The notes: a model not told the origin generated them from the letters alone. A stretch of 64,000 bases of DNA from Apoderus coryli (GCA_911728435.2 OU452201.1:27714001-27778000), one strand, 5' to 3'. Counted from the first letter of the stretch, positions 1 through 11,344 are shown. Numbers and translations: made by a program.

Positions 1-349
1 AATATAATCTTATATGTGCACCGCTCTGATTTTACTAAGCGGTGCCTAGAGAATGCAAAAACTTGGTAAAGATTGTCCGCTTCCTCCAAACACCACCAGA
101 CACCAAACGGTTGCTCACGCACTATCAGACCCTCAAATAATATATCCCATTGTACCCAATAATGTTTAATAACTTACATGAACATTTTATTATTCTTTAA
201 AATTAGAAATGAATACAAAAAATTAGAGATCTCCCCCTTCATCCATCCGTAGGAGTGAATCGAAGGTTATACACAAATAAAAATCTGACGTATCAATATA
301 AAAGCCTTAAAAACAGACACCCAGCAGTAACATCATTGTAAAATTTCTA
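1..349. other. No recognisable gene; AT-rich flank of LINE fragment
   Basis: I see no coding signal or clear repeat ends here. The right part (about 230-349) may be the 3' untranslated region of the minus-strand LINE that follows, because its last readable codons end near 350. Confidence 0.4.
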
Positions 350-1165
350 TAATTCAGACTTCAACCGAGTTGCTAGTTTGAATTTAAAATTCTTGAAATT
401 AATTTTATCCTTTAATTCCAATGGCATTTGATTATACACCTTATGGCCAATTTATGCATGAGATCTCTGGCCGATTGCTTTTTTACATACAGGTTCCCTA
501 ATAATATCTCTTTTTTTAACACGCGTTAAATAATTATGATCAAGCTTTCCTAAAAATTGATTTGATTTATTAAGATGGACTACAGCACTATTATAAAACA
601 TCTGTCGAATAGTTAACACATTAGCAACCTTAAACAGCTCTTCTGTTGGATAACGAATATCCAAATGAAAATAATTTTTAAGATTCTTTTTTGTATGATA
701 AGTAGAGGGTCAAGATTGCTTCTGTATGCTCCACCCCAACCCACAATTCCAGAAGATATATAGTTGGGTATATTGTCTGGACCTGTACTTTTTTTGGGTT
801 TTGAACACTTAATAGCCTCCTTCACCATATGTTCATCAATAGGTTGAAAATCGAAATTACCTTCTGCCACATGAGAGCATGTTGCAGTGTTATCTGTATC
901 ATACACCGAACTAAAGTAGTCCGCAAAACCATTAGCCTCAGGATCTCCAAACAGTTGACCCTTATAAATCATTTCTCGGGGAATTCCACTTTGACCATTT
1001 ACATTAATCTCATCTTCCATTTTGACTTGATAGTTCCTAAACTCAATTTTAATTTGACGGTTAATCATTTTCCTTAATGCCGAATACTGATCGCGCAAAG
1101 GCTCTCCAGTAAGTTTTTTCATCTTTTTATGCATGCGGTTTTTTTGTATGTATTTTCCTAACTAG
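350..1165 (-). pseudogene. Non-LTR retrotransposon (jockey/CR1-type LINE) remnant with its RT core deleted
   Basis: Read on the minus strand, the first part (about 1165-760) matches the linker and the start of a LINE reverse transcriptase, with the signature KPKKSTGPDNIPNYI. At about 745-756 it runs without a frame break into SSGIVGWGGAYRSNLDPLL, which belongs to the end of the RT/thumb region. The whole catalytic palm, including the YADD box, is therefore missing. The C-terminal part (664-352) continues through IIREPVCKKAIGQRSHA, then an in-frame stop, then IGHKVYNQMPLELKDK. The same C-terminus occurs, better preserved, at 58404-58952 on the minus strand, so the two are copies of one family. 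It cannot encode an active protein. The family name is inferred from motif style only. Confidence 0.85.
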
Positions 1166-2368
1166 ATCGTTTGAAAACGAAATCGGATATTTACCTCTCG
1201 GCTGCAAGTTAGTAGTTATATTTTTAGTAGGGACTGTATGATTTATACATACAATAAATGATTCTTTACTAGTCATCATAATCATCAAAGGGAGCTTGCT
1301 ACAATAATGATAGCATTATTAAGTGAAACACACTTTTGGCATACTCAGTGAGATGTTATTATCAAGAACACAGAATGTACACTTTAATTGCTACCATACA
1401 GTATTTATAATGAAATAAGTACAATTTACAAATATTACCTATCCCTTTAAAAAAAAGGTATTAAGTAGGTACCTAACAAAAAAGATGTCTTGCGATTCTA
1501 TCCTTTCGCATTCGAAAAAAGGATTACTGTCAACGACGTAATACAATTTATGACAACCACAATAAACGACCCATAAGTTGAAAGACTAATTAAAAGAATT
1601 TGAAGAATATTTAGGTAAAATGATTTAGTGACGTAGCGACCTAATGACTGGTTTTACCTACACGCTACGCCACAAAATTATTTTTCAGTTATATTTACGG
1701 ACAGCAATTCATTTTATAACATTTAGGTAGTACATAATAAAATTGTTTGTCACCACTGTGATGAGAATCGTTTAAAATTACTTTTATCAACTGGATTAGT
1801 AGTGAGTCCAACTATACATAATAGGACTGGGGATTTGGGTTGCTATTGTCTTTGATAAACAGTTGTCCGCCAAGTTGTAGGTCATTATTTTTTGCGATGG
1901 TATGTAGACTCGCACTCATTTATCAATTACATGAGATAAAACTATTATTTGGCTCACAAGTCTGTAACGACGGTCACGTCTTAGGATTTGGCGGTCTTTG
2001 GAAAAAGAGTTGGAAGGCGGTTCACGCCGCAGTCTCAATTCCCACAAAGAATGGTTAGTATAATAAATTGTTTTCTAAACAGTTTGATACTGAGCAATGA
2101 TTCCTCAAGCAAAAAAAAAATTAATCTAGCGTCATATTATGATTGTTTTCACAAAAATGTCATAAAGAAATTGTTGAGATCAATCTCAACTTATTTAAAA
2201 ACATTAATAATTTGAATTTTCAAATTTAAACCGTTACCACAAGAACGAGAAATATTTGCCTATATGCTAATATCCTACGCGCTATAAGTGGTGCGTGCGT
2301 TGGGTTGAATATAATACCCACCCTTTGTATAGTGTTCTGTCAGTCTGGCTATAGCATTACTTCAATAG
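1166..2368. other. No recognisable gene
   Basis: AT-rich sequence without a supported coding region, RNA gene or clear repeat boundary. The short open frames near 1840-2215 have no recognisable motif and are probably chance. Confidence 0.4.
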
Positions 2369-2497
2369 TATATTGTGCAACGAACATGAAATGACATATA
2401 TTTCCTACGAGTATGATCGTTTGCAGCATGAGCCGCAGGCGAGTGCTGCAAATCATACGAGTAGGAAATGGTCATTTCATGTGAGTTTCACACTATA
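2369..2497. repeat. Foldback MITE-like hairpin
   Basis: The left arm (from TATTGTGCAACGAACATGAA) and the right arm (ending TTTCATGTGAGTTTCACACTATA) are inverted copies with a few mismatches. The inner arms TTTGCAGCA and TGCTGCAAA enclose a GC-rich loop at about 2430-2444. No target-site duplication is obvious. This is a non-coding foldback element of unknown superfamily. Confidence 0.65.
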
Positions 2498-2849
2498 CTT
2501 TTTCTACGACTCTTTTAATGCTTTTGAATAAATTTAACATAATTTTTAGGGAAATATTTGTTTTTCGAAACTTACCCTTGTTAGCGTATAAGCCTAAATA
2601 CGATAAATTAGAAGTATTAAATTGACTAGGTGGTGTTAAACTATATTCACTATCACTGTTTATGTGTTTTGAAATTAGCGAAATATTTAATTATAATTAT
2701 TATTAATTATAAATACCAAAACTGTCAATTTGGTGTTTGTATTTTCGGCGTTGCTATGGTGATTTTTCATGCCCACCGCTACTTTTGCCATTACCAGGAA
2801 ATTTTATCCGTGCTAGGCAACTAGCGGGAAATATTAGTCTTTTGTTTTT

Positions 2850-3450
2850 CCCTCCAGCTCGGGGGTTCCACAGGGCTCCAATCTCGGTCCTTTGTTATTC
2901 AATATTTTCATTAATGACCTAATTGAGTCTTTTACGTGTGGTAGGCTTGCTTATGCTGACGATCTTAAGATATTCCAGCCCATTAATTCCCTGAATGACT
3001 GCGATTATCTGCAGAGTAATTTGAACACTCTGTGTACCTGGTGCACGGACAATCGTTTAGAGCTTAATGTATCTAAATGCAAGATCGTTAGCTATTCCAG
3101 ACTAACGAACGCATTGAATTTGGATTATCAGTTGAACAATGAGTCCTTGGAAAGGCTCAGCGAGATTAAAGATTTGGGTGTTGTCTTCGACAGTGAATTT
3201 ACATTTATCCAGCAGACCGTCAGTGTAGTATTGAGCGCAAATATAATGTTGGGTTTCATTATTAGGAATTGTCGGCAATTCAACGATGTTTTCACGGTTA
3301 AGCTTTTGTTTTATGCTTGTGTTAGATCTAAACTGGAATTTGCCGCGATTATATGGAACCCAATATATAATTTCATATTAGATCCTTAGAGTCTGTTCAG
3401 CGCCGTTTAATGTCAATAGTGTTTATTTATTTTAAGAATTTAAAGTATAC
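2850..3450 (+). pseudogene. LINE reverse transcriptase fragment (palm with YADD)
   Basis: The frame beginning near 2854 reads SSGVPQGSNLGPLLFNIFIND, the RT domain B box. LAYADDLKIF, the catalytic YADD box, follows, then the thumb region with KDLGVVFDSEFTF and RSKLEFAAIIWNP. The readable frame stops at about 3389 and the expected LESVQRRLM continues one base out of frame, so there is a frameshift near 3386. The 5' end is truncated: nothing of the RT fingers or endonuclease is seen upstream of about 2850. The sequence style is jockey/CR1-like and close to the fragment at 58955-59560. Confidence 0.85.
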
Positions 3451-3599
3451 TTGGACAGAGTGAGTTAATTTTTTGTTTTTCCGAAATATTTAATCAGTTT
3501 TTTTTAATTTTGTTTTGTAACGCATTTATTTGGTTGTTTTTTTTCCTCTTTTCGAAAACGAAAATGTATTTATTGATTTTCCTGTAAGTGGGTGTAACC

Positions 3600-4110
3600 T
3601 GTTGGGAATAAATGCATGACATATTTCCAACCATTTAACTATAATTTATTAATTTAACAAACTCAATTTATTTCCAACAAAATGGTACGATTCCTACACG
3701 TATAATAATATTACACTGTATCCTAAATAAGTGATAATTTTGCAGATATGTATAAACGTTTAAATCAATGTAAAACTCTCTCCAAACATTTGTATGAAGT
3801 ACGACCCTCACATTTGACAATACTGTATAAGGTTCCTTAAGCCACTGATGATGGACGTGTAGGCCGAAACATGTCTGGCATTTAAAACAAAGTTTTAACG
3901 TATATATATAGATTTGTGGAGTAGACGTCGTTTTATACAAATCATATAATAAGTGTATAATTACCATTTTAAAGTTATCTTAATAATATAAGTTAATTTG
4001 TAAATAATAATATTAAGTGAGAAATTAGTGTAAATATAAAAGGGTGTTAAAATTGTGAATAAAGTTGAGTAAATAAATTACTCTAGCTGTGTATTTTTCA
4101 TACAGAAATT
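3600..4110 (+). repeat. PLE/retrozyme-like repeat carrying a hammerhead-type motif
   Basis: A non-coding AT-rich repeat unit around the hammerhead-type motif at 3841-3879. The boundaries are approximate. The association with Penelope-like elements is inferred from the RNA motif and from comparable units at 13.96-14.22 and 36.3-36.6 kb; no coding part is preserved here. The 99-codon open frame on the minus strand runs straight through the ribozyme motif and I regard it as spurious. Confidence 0.45.
3841..3879 (+). ncRNA. Hammerhead ribozyme-like motif (stem II weak)
   Basis: Stem I GCCA (3841-3844) pairs with UGGC (3876-3879). The core CUGAUGA lies at 3845-3851 and GAAA at 3866-3869. A minimal stem III (AC-AU-GU) is followed by the cleavage triplet GUC at 3873-3875. 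Stem II (3852-3865) has only two clear G-C pairs after a bulged U, so the motif may be decayed. The order matches a type I hammerhead, as is known in Penelope-like elements and retrozymes. Confidence 0.65.
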
Positions 4111-4261
4111 TCTTGGCTTTACTGAGTTCAAGTTCTCATAACTTTTTTTCTACGACTGTCTTTAAATGCCTTTATTATATGTTTAATCATGATTTGAAAA
4201 TGTAGGTGTAATGCTGTGTTTCATTTACATTTGCCACTAGTTGCTAGACTCCTACTGCTAT

Positions 4262-4480
4262 ATAAAAATTTAGTGGTTATGTCCATCCCTATCACAGGGA
4301 TTAAGTGATTTCAACCAAAATCTAATGGCTTCATCCCAGGACTGCCCCAAACTCGTATACCAAAATTTAGCTCAACTGGTTAAAGCGTTTGGGCGCTATC
4401 GTAGAAGAATACATACAGAGACACACAGACAGACAGGCTTCCATCTGATAATGGTCTTAATCGTCTCAGGGAACTTCAAA
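4262..4480 (+). repeat. Dispersed repeat, copy 1
   Basis: This shares long stretches, for example ATACCAAAATTTA and AGAATACATA and the word TTCCATCTG, with the reverse complement of 24027-24150. The spacing between blocks is conserved, so it is an interspersed repeat present twice in opposite orientation. No coding content is apparent. Confidence 0.7.
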
Positions 4481-4959
4481 ATGATTATATCCGTCGTTAT
4501 ATCAATTTTTTTTAGCGCGTTCACAATACTTTTCCAGTGCGGGAAAGTAATATAGGAAATTTCAATTGACATTGTCTTAATACAAATTTCGTTTGACGTT
4601 GCTAAGCAACTGAGGATAGCCGTCAATAATATTATTTACATGCTTTAACTTTCTTTATTTAGAATAAGGTGAGGCTTGAAATTAAAACTCCCTACAGTTC
4701 TGTCAGGAAGTGTTCAGAAATTTACATGGTATTGCGATTTTTAGTAGTAATCCAAAATTCCCTATTTTTATTTGTGAATTAGTTGATATTTCATAATTAG
4801 GATGAAGTAGGCAGCAACCTGTTAGGCATTTCTAAATTCGTTGCAAAACCAAAATTGGCTAAAATGTTCTTCGTCCTTTTTATAGAGCGTTCTGCTGAAG
4901 ATCTAGAAAGTAAATAAGTAAATGTCGCAAATATCCCATATTCCATAATTTAACTATGC

Positions 4960-5165
4960 AATATAATCAACAAAATCGGTTGTGTCGCTTTGCGACAAGA
5001 TATAACTAAAAATATATGACCTGCGTAACGAATTTTAATAGTAATAATTATAATTGTTGTTGTGTTATTTGCATTACTATCGTAACAAACTAACTACTTT
5101 ATTCAAAAATTAGAAGAAAAAAAAGTATGACCAGAGCTGGGATTCGAAACTACAGGCCAATTATT
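4960..5165 (-). repeat. SINE-like repeat with decayed tRNA-type B box
   Basis: The plus strand shows ACAAGATATAACT, a block GACCTGCGTAACGAA, and the common word CTAACTACTTTATTCAAAAA, ending in CTGGGATTCGAA. The same blocks in the same order occur at 34730-34965, partly at 33420-33545, and inverted at 39170-39400. On the minus strand the tRNA-like B box comes first, so the unit is best oriented on that strand. No A box was identified. Confidence 0.6.
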
Positions 5166-5189
5166 GGTATTGTAACATTAGCAATATGA

Positions 5190-5760
5190 TTTTGTACCTG
5201 CAAACACATCCGTATTTCAAGCAGAAATGTTTGCAATTTTGCAGTGTGCCAAATTATGTATTGAGCCAATACGCGAATCAAAATATCTTCAGACAGCCTG
5301 GCTCTGAAGAATCCTAAAGTCATAATAAACATGTGTGGGAATGCCAAAAAGAATTTAGGGTCTTGGTAGACAATATTAAGGTTAACTAGATATTGGTCCT
5401 GGGGACACTCGTGAATCGAGGAAAGTGAACGAGCTGGTTGGCTGGCTATAAAAGCATCTGAAACCCCATATAATGATACGGAGCCTGCATTGGGGTTGTC
5501 TGAAAAAATGGTCCTGGAACTGCTCGTCGTAAAACGAACACCAGAGATATTGGTAACATATTTCTAAACAGGAACATGTAAGAAATTCATAATTGGCGCA
5601 AAATAGCAAAACAAACTGGAAAACTGCTAGCACTAAGCAGAAGTCAGCTGCAAAAACCAATCGACTCTTCACGAGGCATTTTACCCTGAGAAATCACCTA
5701 AATAAAATGGGGCTATATAAGAATTCCAAAAAGCCAAAGAGTACAGGCCAAACTCGCTAT
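5190..5760 (+). pseudogene. LINE RNase H domain and C-terminus, decayed
   Basis: The frame starting near 5205 reads VFQAEMFAILQCAKLC, the second (E-containing) motif of the RNase H domain of non-LTR retrotransposons. Downstream, with frameshifts and stops, comes an altered form of the VPGHSxIEGNExAD motif near 5390-5440. LFTRHFTLRNHLNKMGLY, the conserved post-RNase H segment, lies at about 5665-5720. At least three stops interrupt the reading. No RT core is found upstream. This is a 5'-truncated, dead copy of an RNase H-bearing LINE (I/R1/LOA-type). Confidence 0.8.
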
Positions 5761-5844
5761 AATTTAAAATATTTTTATTTTTATTTGTGCTTCTCAGAGA
5801 AAAACATGGTAAAATCTAGCTTAAGTTTGTAGTTTAAGACATTC

Positions 5845-6275
5845 GAAAACTCAGTGCGGTAAAGTTGCTTTTCCGCACGATTTTCCAAATGCATCATTAT
5901 TTACTGCAGTAACATACGGCATTCTCTTGTACAAATATGTCAAATGTGACTTTTGTCATAGTAATATCAGTTATAGGTATTTATGTGTCATCAGCGAAAA
6001 ATGATAAAATTTTCGTTTTTTTAGTTTATTTGACAGGTTTTATTGTTTGCTCCAAAAACAGAAGTGAGCTATAAGTTCTTCTTCTTTTAATGTGAATGAA
6101 CAGTTATTAGTATTTATGATTTATAACAAATGTAGCACTATCTGACTTTATATTAGATATACCAATATTGAAAACAGTGCTGAAAAGAACTTTATAGCAC
6201 TGAGTGTGGAAACGTGTAACTTTCCACATTGAAAAAATTGGGAAAAGTGCACTTTACCGCACGCTAGTAGGGAAA
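5845..6275. repeat. MITE-like element with GTGCGGTAAAGT ends
   Basis: The left subterminal block GTGCGGTAAAGTTGCTTTTC and the right block GGGAAAAGTGCACTTTACC followed by GCAC are inverted relative to each other. The interior is AT-rich and non-coding. The exact ends and the target duplication are not clear. Confidence 0.5.
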
Positions 6276-6279
6276 TTAG

Positions 6280-8470
6280 GTTTTTAGGAAATATTTCAAC
6301 TCTAAGAGATTATTTACAAATTGAAAACAAACATATTTTGGCACTTATTTTGTGTAATTTCAACTAAATTTAAAAAACCGCGTACAGAATAAAATATTGT
6401 ACTGAGACAGAAATAAATTGGCAAATAATAATAAATAATTGTGAATAACGACGAAAGAATGTTATTGGTAAACCTACTACCTACTCTCCATTCAGTCAGT
6501 TAAGTGTCAAACTATGGCGATTTTTCTTGCATAAGCTAAAAATACTAAAAACTTGTTTACACCATCACGTGTGCGAAGTTGATAGTTTTTCAAAAACGAA
6601 ACTGTGAAAATTTGTAAACACTATCTTATTCTCCTCAAAAAGTAACAATAAGAACTTTAAAATTCCCTATAAACCTAAACGTAAACCCAATGCGTGTACA
6701 TCTATTTTTCAAAATTTGCCTAAATATTTGCCAAAAACAATTTCAATCGCTAGAAAATCACCCGAGGAACGAAAATGTGACCAAATTGAACGTTTCAAAG
6801 AAAATAATGAATTATTCATAAGCTGATTTAATTCAAAATTTTGAAGCTCTTCTTTTAAATTTAAAATAATGATTCTAATAACTGGAATAGTTAAAAATAA
6901 ATAAAATTTAAGATTCTATGTTTCGGTGCGACCGCTGACCGGTCGAGTATGTACAGTAGGCTGCTTTACACACCATATTGCAGTGTTGAGATTGTGTGTT
7001 CATGGTTGGTCTAAAGAAGGCTGTGGCAGAGGACTAAATTGATTACCTCATATTATAGTGGATGAACTATAATTAGGGTTAAATTATCCTAGGAGAAACT
7101 ACTACAAGCAGATATCGACAATCTCAATCCCAACAGGACAGAGTTGAACAGGATCACATTTTGCATGTACTAATGATCTTTTTATTTTACTTCCAGTACA
7201 TTTGTTACAAATATTCATTTCTTATTCATACTTACTCCAATTAATTGGTACCTACTCAAAATGTTAATAAAATATACATTTACTGGTTGTCAATGCCACT
7301 CAGTATTTGCATAAATAGTATTATAAACGGCCGCATGCTTTATCAAAAATATTCTAATTAATCACAATTTAATATTGTTGAAATTATCTAAAACAAAATG
7401 ATAATTTAATGTATATAAGTCTCATCTTCAAAAACAAGATAAGTGCAAAATGCCCATTTCGTTGTTTCAGGTAACATTTTTTGTCCACCAACATCAGAGT
7501 ATACTTTTATACAAATTAGCCTGATCTTTCGAACCAAACACCCTACATATAAATCTGTTCTAATAAAATAAAAAAAATGTAAAAAAGTATTAAGTTCTAC
7601 TGTTAAAATTAAATGGTTCAATATATCGAAGGCAAGTATAAAAAACTAACATCGTATATAAAATCCGTAGCGCCATAAAAATGACTCTGCTTTATTCCTG
7701 CAATTAGACACTTTGTATTTCAATCAGTCTATTCGTGAATTATCGTCAGACTTCGGCCACGACACAATCTACGCGAGAAATTGAGAGCTTCCACTTGCCG
7801 CGCTGATGAAAGCCCACAGTCTGTATGAGCGCGTAAAACTTCCAATTCCAGAAATAGCAAATTTTACGTGCGGGAGTTAGCATCACGCGAAGTTTCAGTG
7901 TAGTTTTTCTTTACCATGAAACTCTTGAACTCTCCTAAAAACTGTTAAACTACTTAAATAGTTGCTAGTGTATCATTGACTACTTACTGAAATTTGGTGT
8001 AACAAATAGGTAAGTTTAGTTTTCGAAAATATTTAAGAAAAACATAATTATCCCACCTCTGATCATACACGTAATATCCCCATTTTATAGAAACATACAA
8101 GTTCAATAGTAGAGTAGGTAATATTCGGTATTTTATGTACTCTAATATTGCTTTGTCTATTACCTAGCTATAAATTTGCTGTTAATTGGTAGGGAAGTAC
8201 AAGTTTTATAGTGTAATTAACTTGTCGTTCCGGCGTATTGAAACGGTTTTAAATTGTATGCAATATTCTCAGTTAGAGTTTGTAATTTAAGCTTATTTGG
8301 GCTGCATTTTAGCTCTCTTTCCTTTTTCAACTTTATTTCGATATATGCAATAGGTATAACATTTTTGATTTATATATTAGAAGTCAACATGATAGTAAAG
8401 TTTTAATAACTTTATCAATGACTAAAATTAATCTGATTGGTATACTATTTAGCTGAACTCAAAATTGTGT
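6280..8470. other. No recognisable gene
   Basis: Mostly AT-rich. A less AT-rich island at about 7690-7920 could be an untranslated exon or a decayed element, but no frame in it reads as a known protein and no splice-supported exon could be argued. Confidence 0.35.
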
Positions 8471-8478
8471 TTACAATA

Positions 8479-8748
8479 ATAGGAGTAACTAGTTTAATTT
8501 TGTGTTCAATTTATTAAAAATGTATATATAATTAAAAACCTTTTATTAAGTTCCCAAAAATGCTTATTATGGTATAGAGAACTGTACTATGTTCAATGGT
8601 ACATGAACTTTACTACTCCATTGAACATAGTTCACTTACAGTTGTCTATACCATAATAAGCATTTTTGGGAACTTAATAAAATGTTTTTAAGTATATATA
8701 CATTTTTAATAAATTGAATACAAAATTAAACTAGTTGCTCCTTTTATA
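8479..8748. repeat. Foldback MITE with arms of about 125 bp
   Basis: The left arm from GGAGTAACTAGTTTAATTTT to GGTATAGA is repeated inverted in the right arm, TCTATACC through AAATTAAACTAGTTGCTCC. The arms are nearly identical across about 125 bp each and surround a loop of about 25 bp. There is no coding content. The superfamily cannot be assigned from the ends. Confidence 0.8.
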
Positions 8749-8875
8749 CTGTATAAATACTTTTAATAGTGGCAGAAATGGTTTCTATGTGAATTCAAAT
8801 CAAAACTGCCTTAAAGACCATTTGTGATACATCAACATTTTTACACATACCTTACTATCTATGTTATTGCATATA

Positions 8876-10962
8876 CAGGGTGGTCCAACGAAAAGTTTGC
8901 ACCTAGCTTTTCTCTTTTTTTTGTAGTCGAATGCGAAAATGCTCGGACACGTCGATTTTGCTTTTGAGGGGGACACATTTTAAACATATTTTTCGATCTG
9001 CGCCTTTAACCCCCTAGCGGGGGTGAGTAACAACCCTAAAATTTTAAATGGAAAGAGGGGTCTAATGACATATCATTTGAAAGGACACAAAATTGTCTTT
9101 CTAATGATACCCTATTTGTCGAATTTTACTAAAACAGTTAATACGAAAACGACTTTAAAGACATTAAGCCGATAATTTTGGTATTAATGAGAAATACAAA
9201 TAAGTTTTAATTATTGCGAGTGAAAACACCTGCAATCGTTAGTACATTCCAATGTTTGTTAGTTTTAACATTGCTTTGTAAAAAAAGTAAACAAGCTGTT
9301 AAATTGATTTATTAAAACGTTACATTAACAAATGTTGAAAATGTGACCCATTTGATTCCATACAATAATACAGATTTTGTTCAAATCTATTTCTAACATT
9401 TTGTAGCATATCAGGTGTTATGTTTCTGCACTCTTCTGTAATGCGTTGGCGAAGATCTTCTATGGACTCGGGCTTCGTGGCAAAACATTTATTTTTTAAG
9501 TGCCCCCAAAGAAAAAAGTCTAAAGGCGATAAATCCGGTGACCTGGCAGGCCATTCAATTGGGCCCCTCCTTCCAATCCACCGTCCAGGGAACCGGTCAT
9601 CTAAGAACTGTCTTACAGGAGCCACATAGTGCGGAGGTGCTCCATCTTGCTGGAAATAAAGCCGATCAGCAGTATGATTTTGGTCATCTTCTATTATTTG
9701 TGTTATTAAAGGATCAATTGTGTCTTCAAGCATGTTTAGGTACACTTCACCAGTTAAATTTCCAGGAATAAAAAGTGGTCCTATAATATGATTTCCTAAT
9801 ATGCCACACCAGACGTTTATTTTTTGAGGATACTGGGTATGAACCTCACGGAATAAATGTGGGTTACTGTCATCCCAGTAACGGCAATTGTGCCTATTTA
9901 CAGCTCCATTCAAATAAAATGTGCATTCGTCGGAAAAACAAATGTTAAATAATAATTGCGGATCTTCAATTAAACGCTGGCTCATTGCTTCACAAAATTG
10001 CAGCCTTCTATCAGGATCATCCTCATTTAGTTCCTGTACTAATTTGATTTTGTACGGATGAAATTTGTACGCTTTTAAAATTCGTATTATGGACGAACGG
10101 GAGACACCTGAGGCTTCAGCTAGTTGACGGGTACTTTGACTATGATCCATTTCAACATGCCCTAAAACAGCGACTTCCACAGCTTCATTTCTGATCGGTT
10201 TCTGCGGCTGGTGTTTTACATTACAGACAGATCCGGTATCTACAAACTTTTTAACTAACTTGCCAACGTACACATCATTCACATTTTTATCGGGATGTCT
10301 CTCATTAAATAAGCGAGCCGTAAGTCTAGCACTACTATTATTTTGAAAATAAAGTTTAACAATTTCAACTCGTTCTAGAATGGAATAAATCATTTTGTAC
10401 GGTAAAAGTAAAATAACTTGAGAAGCAACCAAACTGAATCAATGAAAAGACTAAAATAAACGGTGTAAATTCTTTTCCTACACGTATCTGCAGTTTTTAT
10501 TTCAACAAAAAACGCAAACGATTAGTGAGGAATTTAGTTCTGATAAATAAGATAGTGTTTTTGAAATCCCGTTTTTCTTCAAAGTAAATAATTTAGAAAT
10601 GATTGTAGTTGTTTTCAGTCGTAATAATTAAAACTTATTTGTATTTCTCATTAATACCAAAATTATCGGCTTAATGTCTTTAAAGTCGTTTTCGTATTAA
10701 CTGTTTTAGTAAAATTCGACAAATAGGGTATCATTAGAAAGACAATTTTGTGTCCTTTCAAATGATATGTCATTAGACCCCTCTTTCCATTTAAAATTTT
10801 AGGGTTGTTACTCACCCCCGCTAGGGGGTTAAAGGCGCAGATCGAAAAATATGTTTAAAATGTGTCCCCCTCAACAGCAAAATCGACGTGTCCGAGCATT
10901 TTCGCATTCGACTACAAAAAAAAGAGAAAAGCTAGGTGCAAACTTTTCGTTGGACCACCCTG
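8876..10962 (-). mobile_element. Complete D,D41D mariner-like transposon with ~366-bp TIRs
   Basis: The element begins CAGGGTGGTCCAACGAAAAG and ends with its reverse complement, flanked by TA on both sides (8874-8875 and 10963-10964; TA also fits one step further out). The two ends are near-perfect inverted repeats over roughly 8876-9242 and 10597-10962. The one obvious difference is a short indel/substitution near TTGAGGGGG versus CAACAGC. Between them lies one open transposase gene on the minus strand. Such long TIRs are unusual for this superfamily, where about 30 bp is common. Very similar terminal words (TACAGGGTGGTCC) occur at 57411, so related non-autonomous copies may be present. Confidence 0.93.
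9320..10393 (-). CDS. Tc1/mariner-superfamily transposase (D,D41D), apparently intact
   Basis: Cuts and joins its own element at TA targets. The frame is open from 10432, but the Met at 10393 (MIYSILERVEIV) fits the usual start of this protein type and gives 357 residues. Numbering from the upstream Met: an N-terminal helix-turn-helix pair (about 20-125) with ERVEIVKLYFQNNSSAR; then the DDE domain with FSDECTFYLNG (D168), FQQDGAPPHY (D263) and ARSPDLSPLDFFLWG (D305). D263 and D305 are separated by 41 residues. The C-terminus CMESNGSHFQHLLM is the usual end. No stop, frameshift or lost catalytic residue is seen. It sits alone between the long TIRs, so the promoter must lie in the right TIR or just inside it. 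The protein could be active; the family (rosa/Visitor-like) is inferred only from spacing. Confidence 0.93.
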   Translation of the reverse strand: MIYSILERVEIVKLYFQNNSSARLTARLFNERHPDKNVNDVYVGKLVKKFVDTGSVCNVKHQPQKPIRNEAVEVAVLGHVEMDHSQSTRQLAEASGVSRSSIIRILKAYKFHPYKIKLVQELNEDDPDRRLQFCEAMSQRLIEDPQLLFNICFSDECTFYLNGAVNRHNCRYWDDSNPHLFREVHTQYPQKINVWCGILGNHIIGPLFIPGNLTGEVYLNMLEDTIDPLITQIIEDDQNHTADRLYFQQDGAPPHYVAPVRQFLDDRFPGRWIGRRGPIEWPARSPDLSPLDFFLWGHLKNKCFATKPESIEDLRQRITEECRNITPDMLQNVRNRFEQNLYYCMESNGSHFQHLLM

Positions 10963-10966
10963 TATA

Positions 10967-11336
10967 CAGGCGTTGGTATAAGTCCGAATTGTTAAAGTAA
11001 AAGGTAAACATTTCGTTCTTATACCAGCTGATTTTGGTAAATCTTGACATTTTCCTGGGAATTGTGGCTAAACTTATATGTTATTTTCACTAAAGAGATC
11101 TAACAATTTGCAAGTTTAACTATTTCCAATTTATAATAACAATGACATGTTTCGCCAACACTATACCTATATGGCTTTATCAAGATGACAAGATGTTTTA
11201 TGTTATACCTATACTATTTAGATTGTTTCGGTTCAAAAATTATCTTATATTTATGTTAAAATGTATACAATACTAAGGCAATACGTAATAATGGACTTAC
11301 AATTTACTTGGTATAAATGCTTATAAAACTATTTGG
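10967..11336 (-). repeat. Probable 3' flank of a PLE with decayed hammerhead-like block
   Basis: On the minus strand around 11145-11180 the order TTGATAA, AGCC, GGC, GAAAC, AUGUC resembles a hammerhead with a damaged core. Stem II (GCC/GGC) is intact but stem I does not pair. It lies on the far side of the hAT insertion from the PLE coding remnant at 12815-13960, so it may be that element's 3' end. This is an inference. Confidence 0.4.
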
Positions 11337-11344
11337 GTGCTTAT
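11337..11344. repeat. hAT target-site duplication, left copy (GTGCTTAT)
   Basis: Identical to 12807-12814 on the other side of the element. An 8-bp duplication is the hallmark of the hAT superfamily. Confidence 0.9.

Noticed and set aside
2837..2853. Splice acceptor (TTTGTTTTTCCCTCCAG) before the LINE RT piece
   Set aside because: It looks like an acceptor, but the LINE is truncated here and no donor or upstream exon is apparent.
3668..3967. 99-codon open frame on the minus strand
   Set aside because: It reads straight through the hammerhead-type motif of a non-coding repeat; the amino-acid sequence resembles nothing known.
7803..7830. CTGATGA at 7805 as a hammerhead core
   Set aside because: No GAAA at the right distance and no stem II.
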